A DNA stretch of 64,000 nt, taken from Pirellulales bacterium (lineage in GTDB: Bacteria; Planctomycetota; Planctomycetia; Pirellulales; Thermoguttaceae). How positions within the stretch are numbered: the stretch's first letter is position 1; each line of letters opens with the position of its first letter. A program made the position numbers and the translations under genes. This document shows positions 1 through 9,724 of this stretch, in pieces. The notes under the pieces are model-generated. The model was not told the origin of the DNA, ran no database searches, and was given only the letters and a program-made list of their open reading frames with translations. The stretch is from the NCBI GenBank assembly GCA_020846145.1, contig JADLEL010000186.1, positions 31,779 to 95,778 of the forward strand. The letters run 5' to 3'.

Positions 1-855
1 AAGGTTTACCGCGATTTTTGGGGCCGGCAAAAGGTTCGGGCGTTAAAGGCCCTCGACCTCGAAGTCCGCCGCGGGGAAATCTTCGGACTGTTAGGCCCCA
101 ACGGTTCGGGAAAGACTACCACCATCAAATTGCTCTTGGGATTGCTCTTCCCCACTACGGGACAGGCCCTGGTCTTCGGAAAAGACGCCACCGAAGTTAC
201 CAAAAACGAACGCATCGGCTACCTGCCCGAAGAGTCCTACCTCTACCGCTTCCTGAACGCCGAAGAAACGCTCGATTTCTACGGCCGCCTCTTCGATATC
301 CCCCACGCGCGGCGGCGGCAGCGCGTCGCCGACCTCATCGAAATGGTCGGCCTCGAGTGGGCCAGGAAGCGGCAGCTCAAGGAATACTCGAAAGGCATGG
401 TCCGCCGCATCGGACTGGCCCAGGCGCTCATCAACGATCCCGAATTGATCGTCCTCGACGAACCGACCACCGGCCTCGATCCCCTCGGCGTGCGGGACAT
501 GAAGGATTGGATCCTCAAACTCCGCGATCAGGGCAAAACGGTCCTCATGTGCAGCCACCTTCTGGCCGACGTGCAGGACGTTTGCGACCGCATCGCCATT
601 TTGTACCAGGGCGAACTCAAGGAACTCGGCCGCGTCGATTCGCTCCTCAAGGTGGGCGACGAAACCGAAATCCGCGCCTCGAATCTCAGCCCCGCTTTAC
701 AGGCGGAAGTCAGAAAAGTCATCGAGCGCGACGGCGCGAAGGTCCTCGCGCTGGGCAATCCCACCACCACCCTCGAAGAACTGTTCCTCAAAATCATCCG
801 CGAAAGCGAAGAACATCCCGGCCGCCGCGTCCGCGGAAAGACGGAGAAGAATTAG
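1..855 (+). CDS. ABC transporter ATP-binding protein (5' truncated by window edge)
   Basis: Frame 1 is open from base 1 ([43 protein letters not shown]...), Walker [10 protein letters not shown], Walker [14 protein letters not shown]; stop TAG 853-855. Confidence 0.95.
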   Translation, partial: KVYRDFWGRQKVRALKALDLEVRRGEIFGLLGPNGSGKTTTIKLLLGLLFPTTGQALVFGKDATEVTKNERIGYLPEESYLYRFLNAEETLDFYGRLFDIPHARRRQRVADLIEMVGLEWARKRQLKEYSKGMVRRIGLAQALINDPELIVLDEPTTGLDPLGVRDMKDWILKLRDQGKTVLMCSHLLADVQDVCDRIAILYQGELKELGRVDSLLKVGDETEIRASNLSPALQAEVRKVIERDGAKVLALGNPTTTLEELFLKIIRESEEHPGRRVRGKTEKN

Positions 856-889
856 GGGCGCGGGGTGTGGGGCGAGGGATGAGGGATGC
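855..889. repeat. Heptamer tandem array (GGGGCGC GGGGTGT GGGGCGA GGGATGA GGGATGC)
   Basis: Five consecutive 7-mers starting in the stop codon of the ABC ATPase gene. Confidence 0.7.
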
Positions 890-990
890 CGCTCGCGGCT
901 TAGCAATGCATTACCGATAAACATCGCATGTTCCCGAACCGCGACCAATGGTCGCGGCTTTGCAATTCATAACGGTTATCCTCAATATCC

Positions 991-2835
991 ATGGAATTCG
1001 ACTTCACGCAACTACAGCCCTTTTGGAACTGGTTTCCGCGGGCTTCGATCATTTACCTCGCGCTCTTGGTTTTGCTGACCTTGGCCGTGGTTTTCGTCGG
1101 CTGGATGCTTTCTTTCATTCGGCATGGGCCGAGGCAAGCATTTTCTTGGCTCACGACGCTCGGGCGCGAGGGGCCGATCGCGGCTTTGGAACGAATCGGC
1201 CGCGCCCTCTGGTGGTGCCTCGGCGATCTTGCGATGATTTCGCCCCGCCGCGTCGCTGCTTTGACGGGGCTGGCCGTGAAGGAATCGATTCGCCGCCGCG
1301 TGGTGGTCGCCGTCGCGGTGTTTATTCTGGTGCTGCTTTTCGCCGGCTGGTTCCTCCATCCCAATAGCCCCCATCCCGCGCAGTTGTACATCAGCTTCGT
1401 GATGACCGCCACGAGTTATTTGGTGCTGCTTTTGACGTTGATCCTCTGTTCGCTCAGCATTCCTACCGACCTGAAAAACCGCACGCTGCATACGATCGTC
1501 ACCAAGCCCGTCCGCCCCAGCGAGGTTATTCTCGGACGGGTATTCGGCTTCATCGCCATCGGCACGGCGCTCCTTGCGATCATGGGAACGGTCAGCTATT
1601 TCTTCGTGGTCCGCGGTCTGGCGCATTCGCACGAGTTGATGCTTGCCGAGGATTCCGACGGCAAACAACTCCCGCCCGCGAAGACCAGTTCTGCCCGCTA
1701 TCACTTTCATCGGGTTTTGAGCGATTCCGATTCGCGGGGAGAACTCTGGTTGGAGGACAAGCAGTCTCATACGCACTCCCTCGGGGTCGAAAGGGATGAC
1801 GACTCGGGCAAAATAACCGCCGCCAAAATCGGCCCCGCCGAAGGCGAGTTGATCGCCCGCGTGCCGATCTTCGGCGAACTCTCGTTTTTCGACCGCGCCG
1901 GCAAACGGACGAACAAAGGCATCAGCGTCGGCAAGGAGTGGACCTATCGAAGTTATATCGAAGGAGACTCGAAGCAGGCCGCCCTCTGGAAGTTCCGCGA
2001 CATCACCGAGGATCGCTTTCCGGAAGGATTGCCGGTCGCCTTGAGAATCAGCGTCTTTCGTTCCTGGAAGGGAGAGATCGAAGAAGGCATCCCCGGCAGC
2101 CTCAGCGTGCGCATTCCCGGCCCGGGATCCGAAGAAAAATGGATCGAAGCCGTCGTCTTTACCGCGAAAGACGCCTCGATCGACGTTCAGACCATCCCCC
2201 GCGTTTTACAGCGGGGGGATAAAAAGTACGATCTCTTCAAGGATTTGGTGAAGGACGGCGAGGTGGAAATCCAACTCCGCTGCCTCGCCCCGGCGCAGTA
2301 TTACGGCGTCGCGCAGGCCGACGTTTATCTCCGCACTCCCGATGCCCCGTTCTTCCTCAATTTCTTCAAGGGCTATCTCGGCATCTGGCTGCAAATGTGC
2401 GTCTTGACCGCGCTCGGCGTGTTTTTCAGCACCTTCTTGAGCGGTCCCGTGGCCATTCTTTCCACGGCGGGTTTGCTCGTCGCGGGCCTCTGGCACGACT
2501 TCCTCTTCCGGCTCGCCACCGGCCAGACCTACGGCGGCGGCCCCTTCGAGTCGCTGGTCCGCCTCTTCACGCAGGATAACGTCATTTCCGAAATGGAGCC
2601 CGGCTTGCGCGCCACGGTGGTGCAATCGCTGGATAGCGTTTTCCTCGTCGTGCTCAAGGCCCTGGCGGCGATCCTGCCCGATTTCGAAAAACTCAGCTTC
2701 GCCGATTACGTGGCGAACGGCTTCAACATCCCCGGCGAATTGTTCGTGAAGTGCCTTTGCACCGCGGCGGCGTTCATCGTTCCCGTCTTCGTGGCGTCGT
2801 ATTTCTGCTTCAAAATGCGCGAGGTGGCCAAATGA
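991..2835 (+). CDS. ABC transporter permease-like multi-spanning membrane protein
   Basis: 614 aa, hydrophobic segments (IYLALLVLLTLAVVFVGWML, SYLVLLLTLILCSLSIP, etc.), directly downstream of the ABC ATPase. Confidence 0.8.
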   Translation: MEFDFTQLQPFWNWFPRASIIYLALLVLLTLAVVFVGWMLSFIRHGPRQAFSWLTTLGREGPIAALERIGRALWWCLGDLAMISPRRVAALTGLAVKESIRRRVVVAVAVFILVLLFAGWFLHPNSPHPAQLYISFVMTATSYLVLLLTLILCSLSIPTDLKNRTLHTIVTKPVRPSEVILGRVFGFIAIGTALLAIMGTVSYFFVVRGLAHSHELMLAEDSDGKQLPPAKTSSARYHFHRVLSDSDSRGELWLEDKQSHTHSLGVERDDDSGKITAAKIGPAEGELIARVPIFGELSFFDRAGKRTNKGISVGKEWTYRSYIEGDSKQAALWKFRDITEDRFPEGLPVALRISVFRSWKGEIEEGIPGSLSVRIPGPGSEEKWIEAVVFTAKDASIDVQTIPRVLQRGDKKYDLFKDLVKDGEVEIQLRCLAPAQYYGVAQADVYLRTPDAPFFLNFFKGYLGIWLQMCVLTALGVFFSTFLSGPVAILSTAGLLVAGLWHDFLFRLATGQTYGGGPFESLVRLFTQDNVISEMEPGLRATVVQSLDSVFLVVLKALAAILPDFEKLSFADYVANGFNIPGELFVKCLCTAAAFIVPVFVASYFCFKMREVAK

Positions 2836-2854
2836 CCGCTTTTGGTTTTCAATT

Positions 2855-4393
2855 ATGCAAGGAATCGAAATGACCGCGAAAAGTTCCTTCCTCCGAAAAA
2901 TTTATTACATCATCGGCATCGCCGGACTGCTTTTGTGCTTGTATTTCGTCGGGCGTCCCGCGACGAAGGGCGGACTGGCCCAGCATAGCGATCCCGGCGG
3001 AATGCTTGCCAAGTTCCGCGAAGATCCCCAATATGGCCTCAGCCAAACGCAACTCGGCGAAATCGATCCCGCCGGCGAGAGCATCAAGCTCGCCACCCTC
3101 GGCCTCCGCGGCGTCGCCGCGCTCGTGCTCTGGGAAAAATCGAACGAGTATAAGATGAAGGAGGACTGGGCGAAGTACGAGGCCACCCTGAACCAAATCG
3201 CCGTCGTCCAACCGCATTTCATTTCGGTCTGGATCCACCTCGCTTGGAATCTTTCCTATAATATCTCCGTCGAATTCGACAATTACCGCGACCGCTACCA
3301 TTGGGTCATCGAAGGCATCAAGTACCTGCAAAAAGGGATCGAAAACAACAACAACGACCCCCGCCTGCTCTGGGAAACCGGCTGGACGGTCTCGCAAAAA
3401 ATTGGCCGCGCCGACGAACACTTGCAATATCGGCGGCTCTTCAAGGAAGACGACGAGTTCCACGGCGCGCGGCCCAAGGCGCTCCGCGACAACTGGCTGG
3501 TGGGGAAAACCTGGTACGACAAGTGCATCGAAGAGGCCGAAAGAACCGGCAAGCGCGTCAAGGGCAAGGGACCGTTGATCTACAACTCCAGCCCCGCCAT
3601 GTGCCTGATGAATTACAGCGAAGCCATCGAGGAGGAGGGCACCTTCGGCCAGGTCGCCAAACTGGCCTGGCAAAACGCCTCCAAGGCCTGGCAGGCATTC
3701 GGCCGAAAAAAAATCCCCGATCCCGACAACAACGACCTCTATCTGGCGGACCTGGAAAAGCGCGAGGAACTCGTGAAAAAATACGCCGGGGAACTCGACG
3801 ACCTCGATCCCGGCTTGCGCGAAAAAATCCGCCGGAAAAAGTACGAGGCCCTCAGCCAGGAACAGAAGGACGCGTTAAAAACCGACCTCGAAAAGCGCAC
3901 CGACAAGCAGCATTCCCTCGTGAGCCAGGCCGAAGCGCAAATGGAAGTTACCTATGAGGAAATCGCCAGGCAAGTTCCCCTCGATAAACGAACCAAGGCG
4001 AAAGAACTCGCCGCGGAAGCCTTGAAAAACGAGTTTATCGCCGTCGATATCCGCCGTTCCCGCGACGTCGTCAATTACGCCTATTGGAAACTTCGCGCCG
4101 AAGTCGAACAGGAAGACGACGCGGTCGCCGCCCGCAAGGCCATTTACGACGGCACCCGGCTATTCCGCCGCGAGGCCGATCTGATCGGCGCCCGCGACCT
4201 CTTCAACAAGGGCTTCCTCCTCTGGCGAAACGTGCTCGACAAACATCAAGCCCTCATCGAGGACTCGCTCACCGGCGACGACATGATGGACGTGATCAAC
4301 GTCTATCGCGACCTGCTTCACAAAATGGGCGAACCTTTCCCCAAGCCTTTCATCCTCCAAGATATCGTCGATAAATACGACAAAAAAAGATAA
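2855..4393 (+). CDS. Hypothetical protein with N-terminal membrane anchor
   Basis: 512 aa; IIGIAGLLLCLYFVG near the N-terminus; co-directional with the ABC genes; alternative ATG at 2870. Confidence 0.8.
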   Translation: MQGIEMTAKSSFLRKIYYIIGIAGLLLCLYFVGRPATKGGLAQHSDPGGMLAKFREDPQYGLSQTQLGEIDPAGESIKLATLGLRGVAALVLWEKSNEYKMKEDWAKYEATLNQIAVVQPHFISVWIHLAWNLSYNISVEFDNYRDRYHWVIEGIKYLQKGIENNNNDPRLLWETGWTVSQKIGRADEHLQYRRLFKEDDEFHGARPKALRDNWLVGKTWYDKCIEEAERTGKRVKGKGPLIYNSSPAMCLMNYSEAIEEEGTFGQVAKLAWQNASKAWQAFGRKKIPDPDNNDLYLADLEKREELVKKYAGELDDLDPGLREKIRRKKYEALSQEQKDALKTDLEKRTDKQHSLVSQAEAQMEVTYEEIARQVPLDKRTKAKELAAEALKNEFIAVDIRRSRDVVNYAYWKLRAEVEQEDDAVAARKAIYDGTRLFRREADLIGARDLFNKGFLLWRNVLDKHQALIEDSLTGDDMMDVINVYRDLLHKMGEPFPKPFILQDIVDKYDKKR

Positions 4394-4505
4394 CCTTCGC
4401 GTCGAAGCGACTGTGGGACTGTCGCCCCGGTGATTTTACGCGTTCCGATATTTCGGAAGGCAACGCAATTCTCCTGCACTCCAGCATCGCTTACTTCATC
4501 TATAT

Positions 4506-4746
4506 CACCACCGAGACGCGGAGGGCACGGAGAATGTGATTGGGAGCGGAAAATTTAACGTTCATCGCGTTTTCGCTGTTTCGTGCTATCGCGATAACAT
4601 GAGCGCGAAATGGCGAAAGAGCGAAACGGCGAAAATCGCGACTCCGACCGGAATACTGCGTTTTCACGAAAAGCGATAAAAATCCCACGATATCGACGAT
4701 GCGGGAATCCTCCCGAAATCCATCGTCTCCGTGTCTCCGTGGTTTT
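4506..4746. repeat. Inverted repeat of the CTCCGTGTCTCCGTGGT type
   Basis: ACCACCGAGACGCGGAGGGCACGGAGA near 4507 and TCTCCGTGTCTCCGTGGT near 4727-4745 in opposite orientation; related sequence at 55889-55990. Confidence 0.6.
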
Positions 4747-4881
4747 TTATGATGTGAGTCGCACAAGCTTAACGGCGTTGCCCAAATCTTTCCCGGTTTC
4801 CATCCGGGATCGCTCATCGCATTTCCCATCTTCCCCATCTTCTCTTGACTTATCCGACCATAATGCCTACTCTCGGCATCT

Positions 4882-6168
4882 ATGAAAAATCCTAAAAGAA
4901 TCCCCCTTTTTATCGTCTATCTGGCGTTTTGGCCACTTGGAGCCATTGCCGCGGAGGAGCCGCCGTTGCTCGAAAACGGCCGCCAACTGCTCCTGCTTCG
5001 CAACGGTCAAGTCCTCGAAGGCCGCGTTGCGAAACTCAAGGATCACTATCTGGTCGATCTACCGGACGGCGAAATTCGCGTTCGCACCGCCGAGGTCGCG
5101 TTCGTCTGCCGGAACCTCGAAGAAGGCTATCGGCGCAAACGGGCGGCCATCCAAACCGAAAATTGGCGCGACCGCCTCGAATTGGCCCGTTGGTGCCACA
5201 AGCATGCGATGGCCGAACATGCGGCCGCCGAACTCGCCGCGGCTGAAGTTGCGTCGCCCGGCAATCCCCTGGTCGCCGCGCTCCGGCGGCAAATGGAACC
5301 CGTCCCCGAATCGGCCGCGAAACCGGAGAAATCCAACGCTCTCGACGACGCCGTCCCAAACGAAGAGCTCGACTGCATGGTCCGCGGCCTGCCGCCCAAG
5401 ACCATGGAAGCGTTCACCCAAACCGTGCAGCCGATGTTGATGAACAACTGCACCGCGATGGGCTGCCACGGGCCGCAATCGACCGCCAATTTCAAGCTCT
5501 TTCGCGTGTCGGCGGGCGAGGCCGCCAATCGCCGCTTGACGCAGCGGAACCTTCATGCCGTGCTGCAATACGTCAACCGCGAACATCCCGAGCAAAGCCG
5601 CCTGTTGACTTTGCCCGCCGCGCCGCACGGACCGGCGAAAAAAGCGATCTTCACCGAACGCCAGACGGGCCAATACTTCCGCTTTTCCCAGTGGGTGATG
5701 GGATTCGACACGCGCGATTTCCCCAAGTCCGCCGAACTCATGGCCGAGCAGGATTTGCCCCAAAACCCCGCGGAGGATTTGCCCGCCGACTCGCTTTCCG
5801 CACCGCGATTGCTCCCCGGCGACGCTCGGCGGGCCAAACCGTTGATTGCCGAAAGGAAAACTCCCGCGAAGCCGAATTCCGCGGCGGATGCCGCATCGAG
5901 CGAAATCGCCCCGGCATCCTACCAGGAACCGCCCGCCGAGTTTTTGCATTCGAGCCGCGCCCGCCCCGGCAAAGCGAGTTTCCCCCCGCAACCACAACCG
6001 CGGCTCCCGATGGAAAAAGTTAAACGCGGCGCTCCGCTTCCCCAACCGGAATCGAAAGACCCTTTCGATCCCGAAATCTTCAATCGCCGCTATCACAAGG
6101 CGGAAACACCACCAGAGAGGGGAAAACAATCAGAAGACGCAAAACAGCCCGAGAAAATCCCGGATTAA
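4882..6168 (+). CDS. Secreted hypothetical protein with possible CX4CH haem-binding-type motif
   Basis: Signal peptide MKNPKRIPLFIVYLAFWPLGAIAA; motif NNCTAMGCHG; proline-rich C-terminus. Confidence 0.8.
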   Translation: MKNPKRIPLFIVYLAFWPLGAIAAEEPPLLENGRQLLLLRNGQVLEGRVAKLKDHYLVDLPDGEIRVRTAEVAFVCRNLEEGYRRKRAAIQTENWRDRLELARWCHKHAMAEHAAAELAAAEVASPGNPLVAALRRQMEPVPESAAKPEKSNALDDAVPNEELDCMVRGLPPKTMEAFTQTVQPMLMNNCTAMGCHGPQSTANFKLFRVSAGEAANRRLTQRNLHAVLQYVNREHPEQSRLLTLPAAPHGPAKKAIFTERQTGQYFRFSQWVMGFDTRDFPKSAELMAEQDLPQNPAEDLPADSLSAPRLLPGDARRAKPLIAERKTPAKPNSAADAASSEIAPASYQEPPAEFLHSSRARPGKASFPPQPQPRLPMEKVKRGAPLPQPESKDPFDPEIFNRRYHKAETPPERGKQSEDAKQPEKIPD

Positions 6169-6193
6169 GCCCAAATTATTCATAGAAGCGATT

Positions 6194-6250
6194 CGTAGAA
6201 GCGGCATCTTGCCGCTTTTGCCAAATATGCGGCAGGATGCCGCATCTACG
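6194..6250. repeat. Palindromic intergenic repeat (CGTAGAAGCGGCATCTTGCCGC...GCGGCAGGATGCCGCATCTACG)
   Basis: Imperfect inverted arms of about 22 nt. Confidence 0.7.
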
Positions 6251-6483
6251 ATGAGTTTGAATATTCCCGGATTAGCCCTTGCTGGGAGTTTTTCACTTGT
6301 TTTATCGTGCATTCTGAGCGCATAATAAGGTTTCCCGCCTGAATCGTCCTCCAAACCGGCAAAAAATCCGCTTGCCCCAGTCCGTTACGGGATATCGAGG
6401 GTTTAATTGGACGGTATTTGCTCTGAAGGCGGATTTCACGCCGATTGGGCAGACATTTTCCCGCACGTTTTATTCCTCCGCCC

Positions 6484-7689
6484 ATGCCCGAATTTCAATA
6501 CACTGCCCGCGATACTACCGGAAATAAAATCACCGGCACGATTGCCGCCGCGGGTCGGCGCGAGGCGGCGGCGAATTTGGTGGCCAAGGCGCTGTTCCCG
6601 GTCGATGTCCAAGAGGCGGGAAATGTCGTCGAGACGAAAAGTATTCGCCGCGTGCCCGCACAGTTGCTCGCCGTAACCTATTCGCAATTGGCCGATCTCT
6701 TGCGCAGCGGCGTTCCCTTGCTCCGCGCGCTCGAGGTCATCCGCAAGCAGACTTCCCACAATGCCATGAATCAGGTATTGAGCGAAGTCTGTCATCAAGT
6801 CGAGGAAGGTTCGACGCTGGCCGACGCCTTCAACCGCTTTCCCCGCGTCTTTGGCGAAATGGCGGTGAACATGATCCGCGCCGGCGGCGAGGGCGGATTC
6901 CTCGAAGAAGCCCTGATCCGCGTCGCCGAATTCACCGAGGCCACGGAAGACCTGAAAAAACGCACGCTGGGCGCGGTGGCGTACCCGGCGATTTTGGCCA
7001 TTTTCGGCGTAACGCTCGTGATCGTCTTAATCGTCTTCTTCGTGCCGCAATTCGAGAATCTGTTCAGCCAACTCCGCCAGCGCAATGAACTGCCTGCGCT
7101 CACCGAAACTTTGCTCTGGCTCAGCGAAACGCTCCGCGGCCGGTACGGATTGGCGCTTTTGGCCGCGGCGATCGCCGGCGTCGGCTTCGCGCGGTACTCG
7201 CTGAACACCGAAAAGGGCCGCCTTTGGAGCGATAGGGCGAAAATGAAACTGCCCATCGTCGGGCCGATTTTTCAGAGTCTGGCCGTCGCCCGCTTCTGCC
7301 GCGTTCTGGGCACGCTTTTGAAAAACGGCGTCCCCATCCTCCGCAGCATGGATATTTCCCGCAATGCCACGGGCAACCGCGTACTGGCGATCGCCATCGG
7401 CAACGCCACCGAAAATATCTCCGCAGGCCAGTCGCTCGCCGAACCGTTGGCCGCCAGCGGACAATTCCCCCCTTCCGTCGTGGAGATGATCGCCGTGGCC
7501 GAACAAGCCAATAATTTGGAAGCCGTGCTCCTGGATACGGCCGACACGCTCGAAAAACGCACCTGGCGAAAGCTCGATCTAGCCGTTCGCCTCATTGAAC
7601 CGCTTATGCTCTTGTTGATTGCCGGTCTGGTGTTGCTCATGGCCATCGCCCTGCTGCAACCCATGTTCAACATGAGCCGAACCATTTAG
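6484..7689 (+). CDS. gspF: Type II secretion / type IV pilus inner-membrane protein, GspF/PilC family
   Basis: MPEFQYTARDTTGNKITGTI...; LADLLRSGVPLLRALEVIRKQ; C-terminal LLIAGLVLLMAIALLQPMFNMSRTI typical of GspF. Confidence 0.92.
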   Translation: MPEFQYTARDTTGNKITGTIAAAGRREAAANLVAKALFPVDVQEAGNVVETKSIRRVPAQLLAVTYSQLADLLRSGVPLLRALEVIRKQTSHNAMNQVLSEVCHQVEEGSTLADAFNRFPRVFGEMAVNMIRAGGEGGFLEEALIRVAEFTEATEDLKKRTLGAVAYPAILAIFGVTLVIVLIVFFVPQFENLFSQLRQRNELPALTETLLWLSETLRGRYGLALLAAAIAGVGFARYSLNTEKGRLWSDRAKMKLPIVGPIFQSLAVARFCRVLGTLLKNGVPILRSMDISRNATGNRVLAIAIGNATENISAGQSLAEPLAASGQFPPSVVEMIAVAEQANNLEAVLLDTADTLEKRTWRKLDLAVRLIEPLMLLLIAGLVLLMAIALLQPMFNMSRTI

Positions 7690-7926
7690 AGTCATTCGGA
7701 AAGAAAATGCTAGCCGAGGGGATAAAAAAGCGAACCGAGGGATTTATCTTCTCCGCCCGAACGGAGAGCCGTTGACGTAACTCGTTGACGACTTTCATGT
7801 TGTGCTCTCGCCATGTCGTTCCTCCGGGTGGCCGTGCTTGTTTTCAGCTTGTTTGGCTTCGGAAAACTTGATCTTTTTTTGGGGATTCTCGTGCTGGTGG
7901 TGATTTTCTTTTTGTAACCGTTCACA

Positions 7927-8007
7927 GGGGACTGTCCCGATTTTCGCGGCGCAAAAGATGATGGCGCCGTAAAAGTGCTTAATCGCCGCGAAAATGGGAC
8001 TGTCCCC
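7927..8007. repeat. RAYT-flanking palindrome, copy 1 (GGGGACTGTCCC family)
   Basis: GGGGACTGTCCCGATTTTCGCGGCG...CGCCGCGAAAATGGGACTGTCCCC; inverted relative to copies at 9625-9706 and 45564-45643. Confidence 0.85.
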
Positions 8008-8017
8008 CTCGCGCCGC

Positions 8018-8140
8018 GTCGAGTTTGTATCGGTGGGAGATGCGGAGAACGCGGCGGATGCGGATACGGGCTATGGCAGGGTCGATTCGCCTACAACCTC
8101 GGCAAATACGGCGTAACGGCCGGGCAGTACAGCGAAATAC
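8018..8140 (+). pseudogene. Frameshifted fragment resembling the N-terminus of SUMF1/formylglycine-generating-enzyme-like secreted proteins
   Basis: VEFVSVGDAENAADADTGYGRV in one frame followed by FAYNLGKYGVTAGQYSEIL in another. Confidence 0.5.
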
Positions 8141-8144
8141 TGGC

Positions 8145-8509
8145 TCATCCGGATAAAGCGTACCCGATGATTTGGTTTACCGGGAATTTCAAGGAATGAA
8201 TCGCAAGGAGCAATGGAATTGCGCTATCGAGCGCGGATTTCCTCGATTTCGGGCCGAAGGCCCAGCCGTTCGCCCAGCCCTGGGCAACGCCCAGGGGAAC
8301 GAGGCCCCGCCGCGTTAATTCCAGGCCCAACTTTCCCGGCCGGTCTCCTTCGGGAAGGTGAACGATTGGCCCGTTGGGCCGACGCGAAAATGTTTTGCCG
8401 CGCCGTTTTCCCCAGGCGTTGCCTGGGGCTGGGCGAACTGCCGGCCCTTTGGGCCGCCGCGGCCGCGTTCCAATGGCATTAATCGGTTAGGTACGCTTTA
8501 GCCGGATGA
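8145..8509. mobile_element. MITE-like element bounded by a 20-nt inverted repeat, containing a CCCAGG(G)CGTTGCC(C)TGGG repeat pair
   Basis: TCATCCGGATAAAGCGTACC at 8145-8164 vs reverse complement TCATCCGGCTAAAGCGTACC of 8490-8509 (19/20). Confidence 0.55.
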
Positions 8510-8577
8510 ACCGTAATTATTGAACGTCGTTAGCGTTGTTCGCCGTTCTCGGACGGCGGAAAGAAAGGAGATTTCGC

Positions 8578-9231
8578 ATGGCGCGATTGGCGCGGGTGGT
8601 GGCGGCGGGGATGCCGCATCATATAACGCAGCGGGGGAACCGGCGGCAGCCGACGTTTTTCCGCGACGAAGATTACGTCGAGTACCTGGAACTGATGGCC
8701 GAGTGGACGCACGAGTGCGACGTGGCGGTCTGGGCCTATTGCCTGATGCCCAATCACGTGCATCTGATCGCCGTGCCGAAGCGCGCGGACGGCTTGCGGC
8801 GCGCGATCGGCGAGGCGCATCGGCGCTATACGCGATACGTCAATTTCCGCGAGGGCTGGCGCGGGCATCTTTGGCAGGGACGGTTCGCGTCGTTCGTGAT
8901 GGACGAGCCGTATCTGCTGGCCGCCGCGCGGTACATCGAACTCAATCCGGTGCGGGCGGGGCTGGCCGATTCGCCGCGCGCGTACCGCTGGAGCAGCGCC
9001 CGGGCGCATTTGCGGGGCAAGGACGATCTCCTGGCGAAGGTCGAACCGCTCCTGGCGCTGGCCGAGAACTGGCGCCGCCTGTTGACGAGCGCGGCGAGCG
9101 AAGAGAAACTCAAGCTTTTCCGCGCGCACGAGACCACCGGCCGCGTGTTGGGCGACGGGGAATTTCAGAAGCGTTTGGAGAAGAAGCTCGGTCGTGTATT
9201 GCGGCGGCAAAAACCCGGCCCGAAAGGATAA
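8578..9231 (+). CDS. REP-associated tyrosine transposase (Y1_Tnp/RAYT, IS200-like)
   Basis: MARLARVVAAGMPHHITQRGNRRQPTFFRDEDYVEYLELMAEW...YCLMPNHVHLIAVP; HUH motif HVH. Confidence 0.95.
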   Translation: MARLARVVAAGMPHHITQRGNRRQPTFFRDEDYVEYLELMAEWTHECDVAVWAYCLMPNHVHLIAVPKRADGLRRAIGEAHRRYTRYVNFREGWRGHLWQGRFASFVMDEPYLLAAARYIELNPVRAGLADSPRAYRWSSARAHLRGKDDLLAKVEPLLALAENWRRLLTSAASEEKLKLFRAHETTGRVLGDGEFQKRLEKKLGRVLRRQKPGPKG

Positions 9232-9235
9232 TTAT

Positions 9236-9586
9236 GAATAGGTATCTGGAATTGGAGTTGGCGCTAACTGGCACGTGGTCGGCTTCGTGGAGTATATCAC
9301 CGGCGCGACGAAGATTACCGACAGTTTTGCCACCGGCGGCGTAACCGGTTCGTCGGGCTGGTTCGTGGGCCAGATTTCCGGGAGCGGGGCGACGTTCGCG
9401 AACAATTACTACCTGGAGCGGTCGGGCCAGCCCAGCCCGGCGGTTTCGGGGGTGAGCAGCGCCACGCAGGCCCAGTTGAGCGACGCGAGTTTCGCGCTCC
9501 ACACGGGCGGCAGTACGCCGTGGGATTTCGTCAACACCTGGACGATGGACGAGTTGCCGGAGTTGCTGATCGTGACGGGGGCGTGA
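9236..9586 (+). pseudogene. C-terminal remnant of a GLUG-motif/adhesin-like surface protein
   Basis: GIGVGANWHVVGFVEYITGATKITDSFATGGVTGSSGWFVGQISGSGATFANNYYLERSGQ...LSDASFALHTGGSTPWDFVNTWTMDELPEL resembles the end of GLUG-repeat proteins; no 5' part present. Confidence 0.5.
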
Positions 9587-9624
9587 GAGGAATACACTTT
9601 CCTTGCTCAGGTTCGGCGGCGCGA

Positions 9625-9706
9625 GGGAGTCAGTCCCATTTTCGCGGCGATTGAGCATTTTTACGGCACCATCATCTTTTGCGCCGCGAAAATCGGGACA
9701 GTCCCC
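9625..9706. repeat. RAYT-flanking palindrome, copy 2
   Basis: Inverted copy of 7927-8007. Confidence 0.85.
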
Positions 9707-9724
9707 TGTGAACGGTCGTGGCGA

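Noticed and set aside
7710-7925. 71-aa minus-strand ORF after gspF
   Set aside because: Low-complexity basic peptide next to the repeat; no recognisable family.
8213-8482. 89-aa ORF in the repeat region near the RAYT gene
   Set aside because: Composed mainly of the translated CCCAGGG-type repeat (SPGQRPGERG); no evidence it is a gene.
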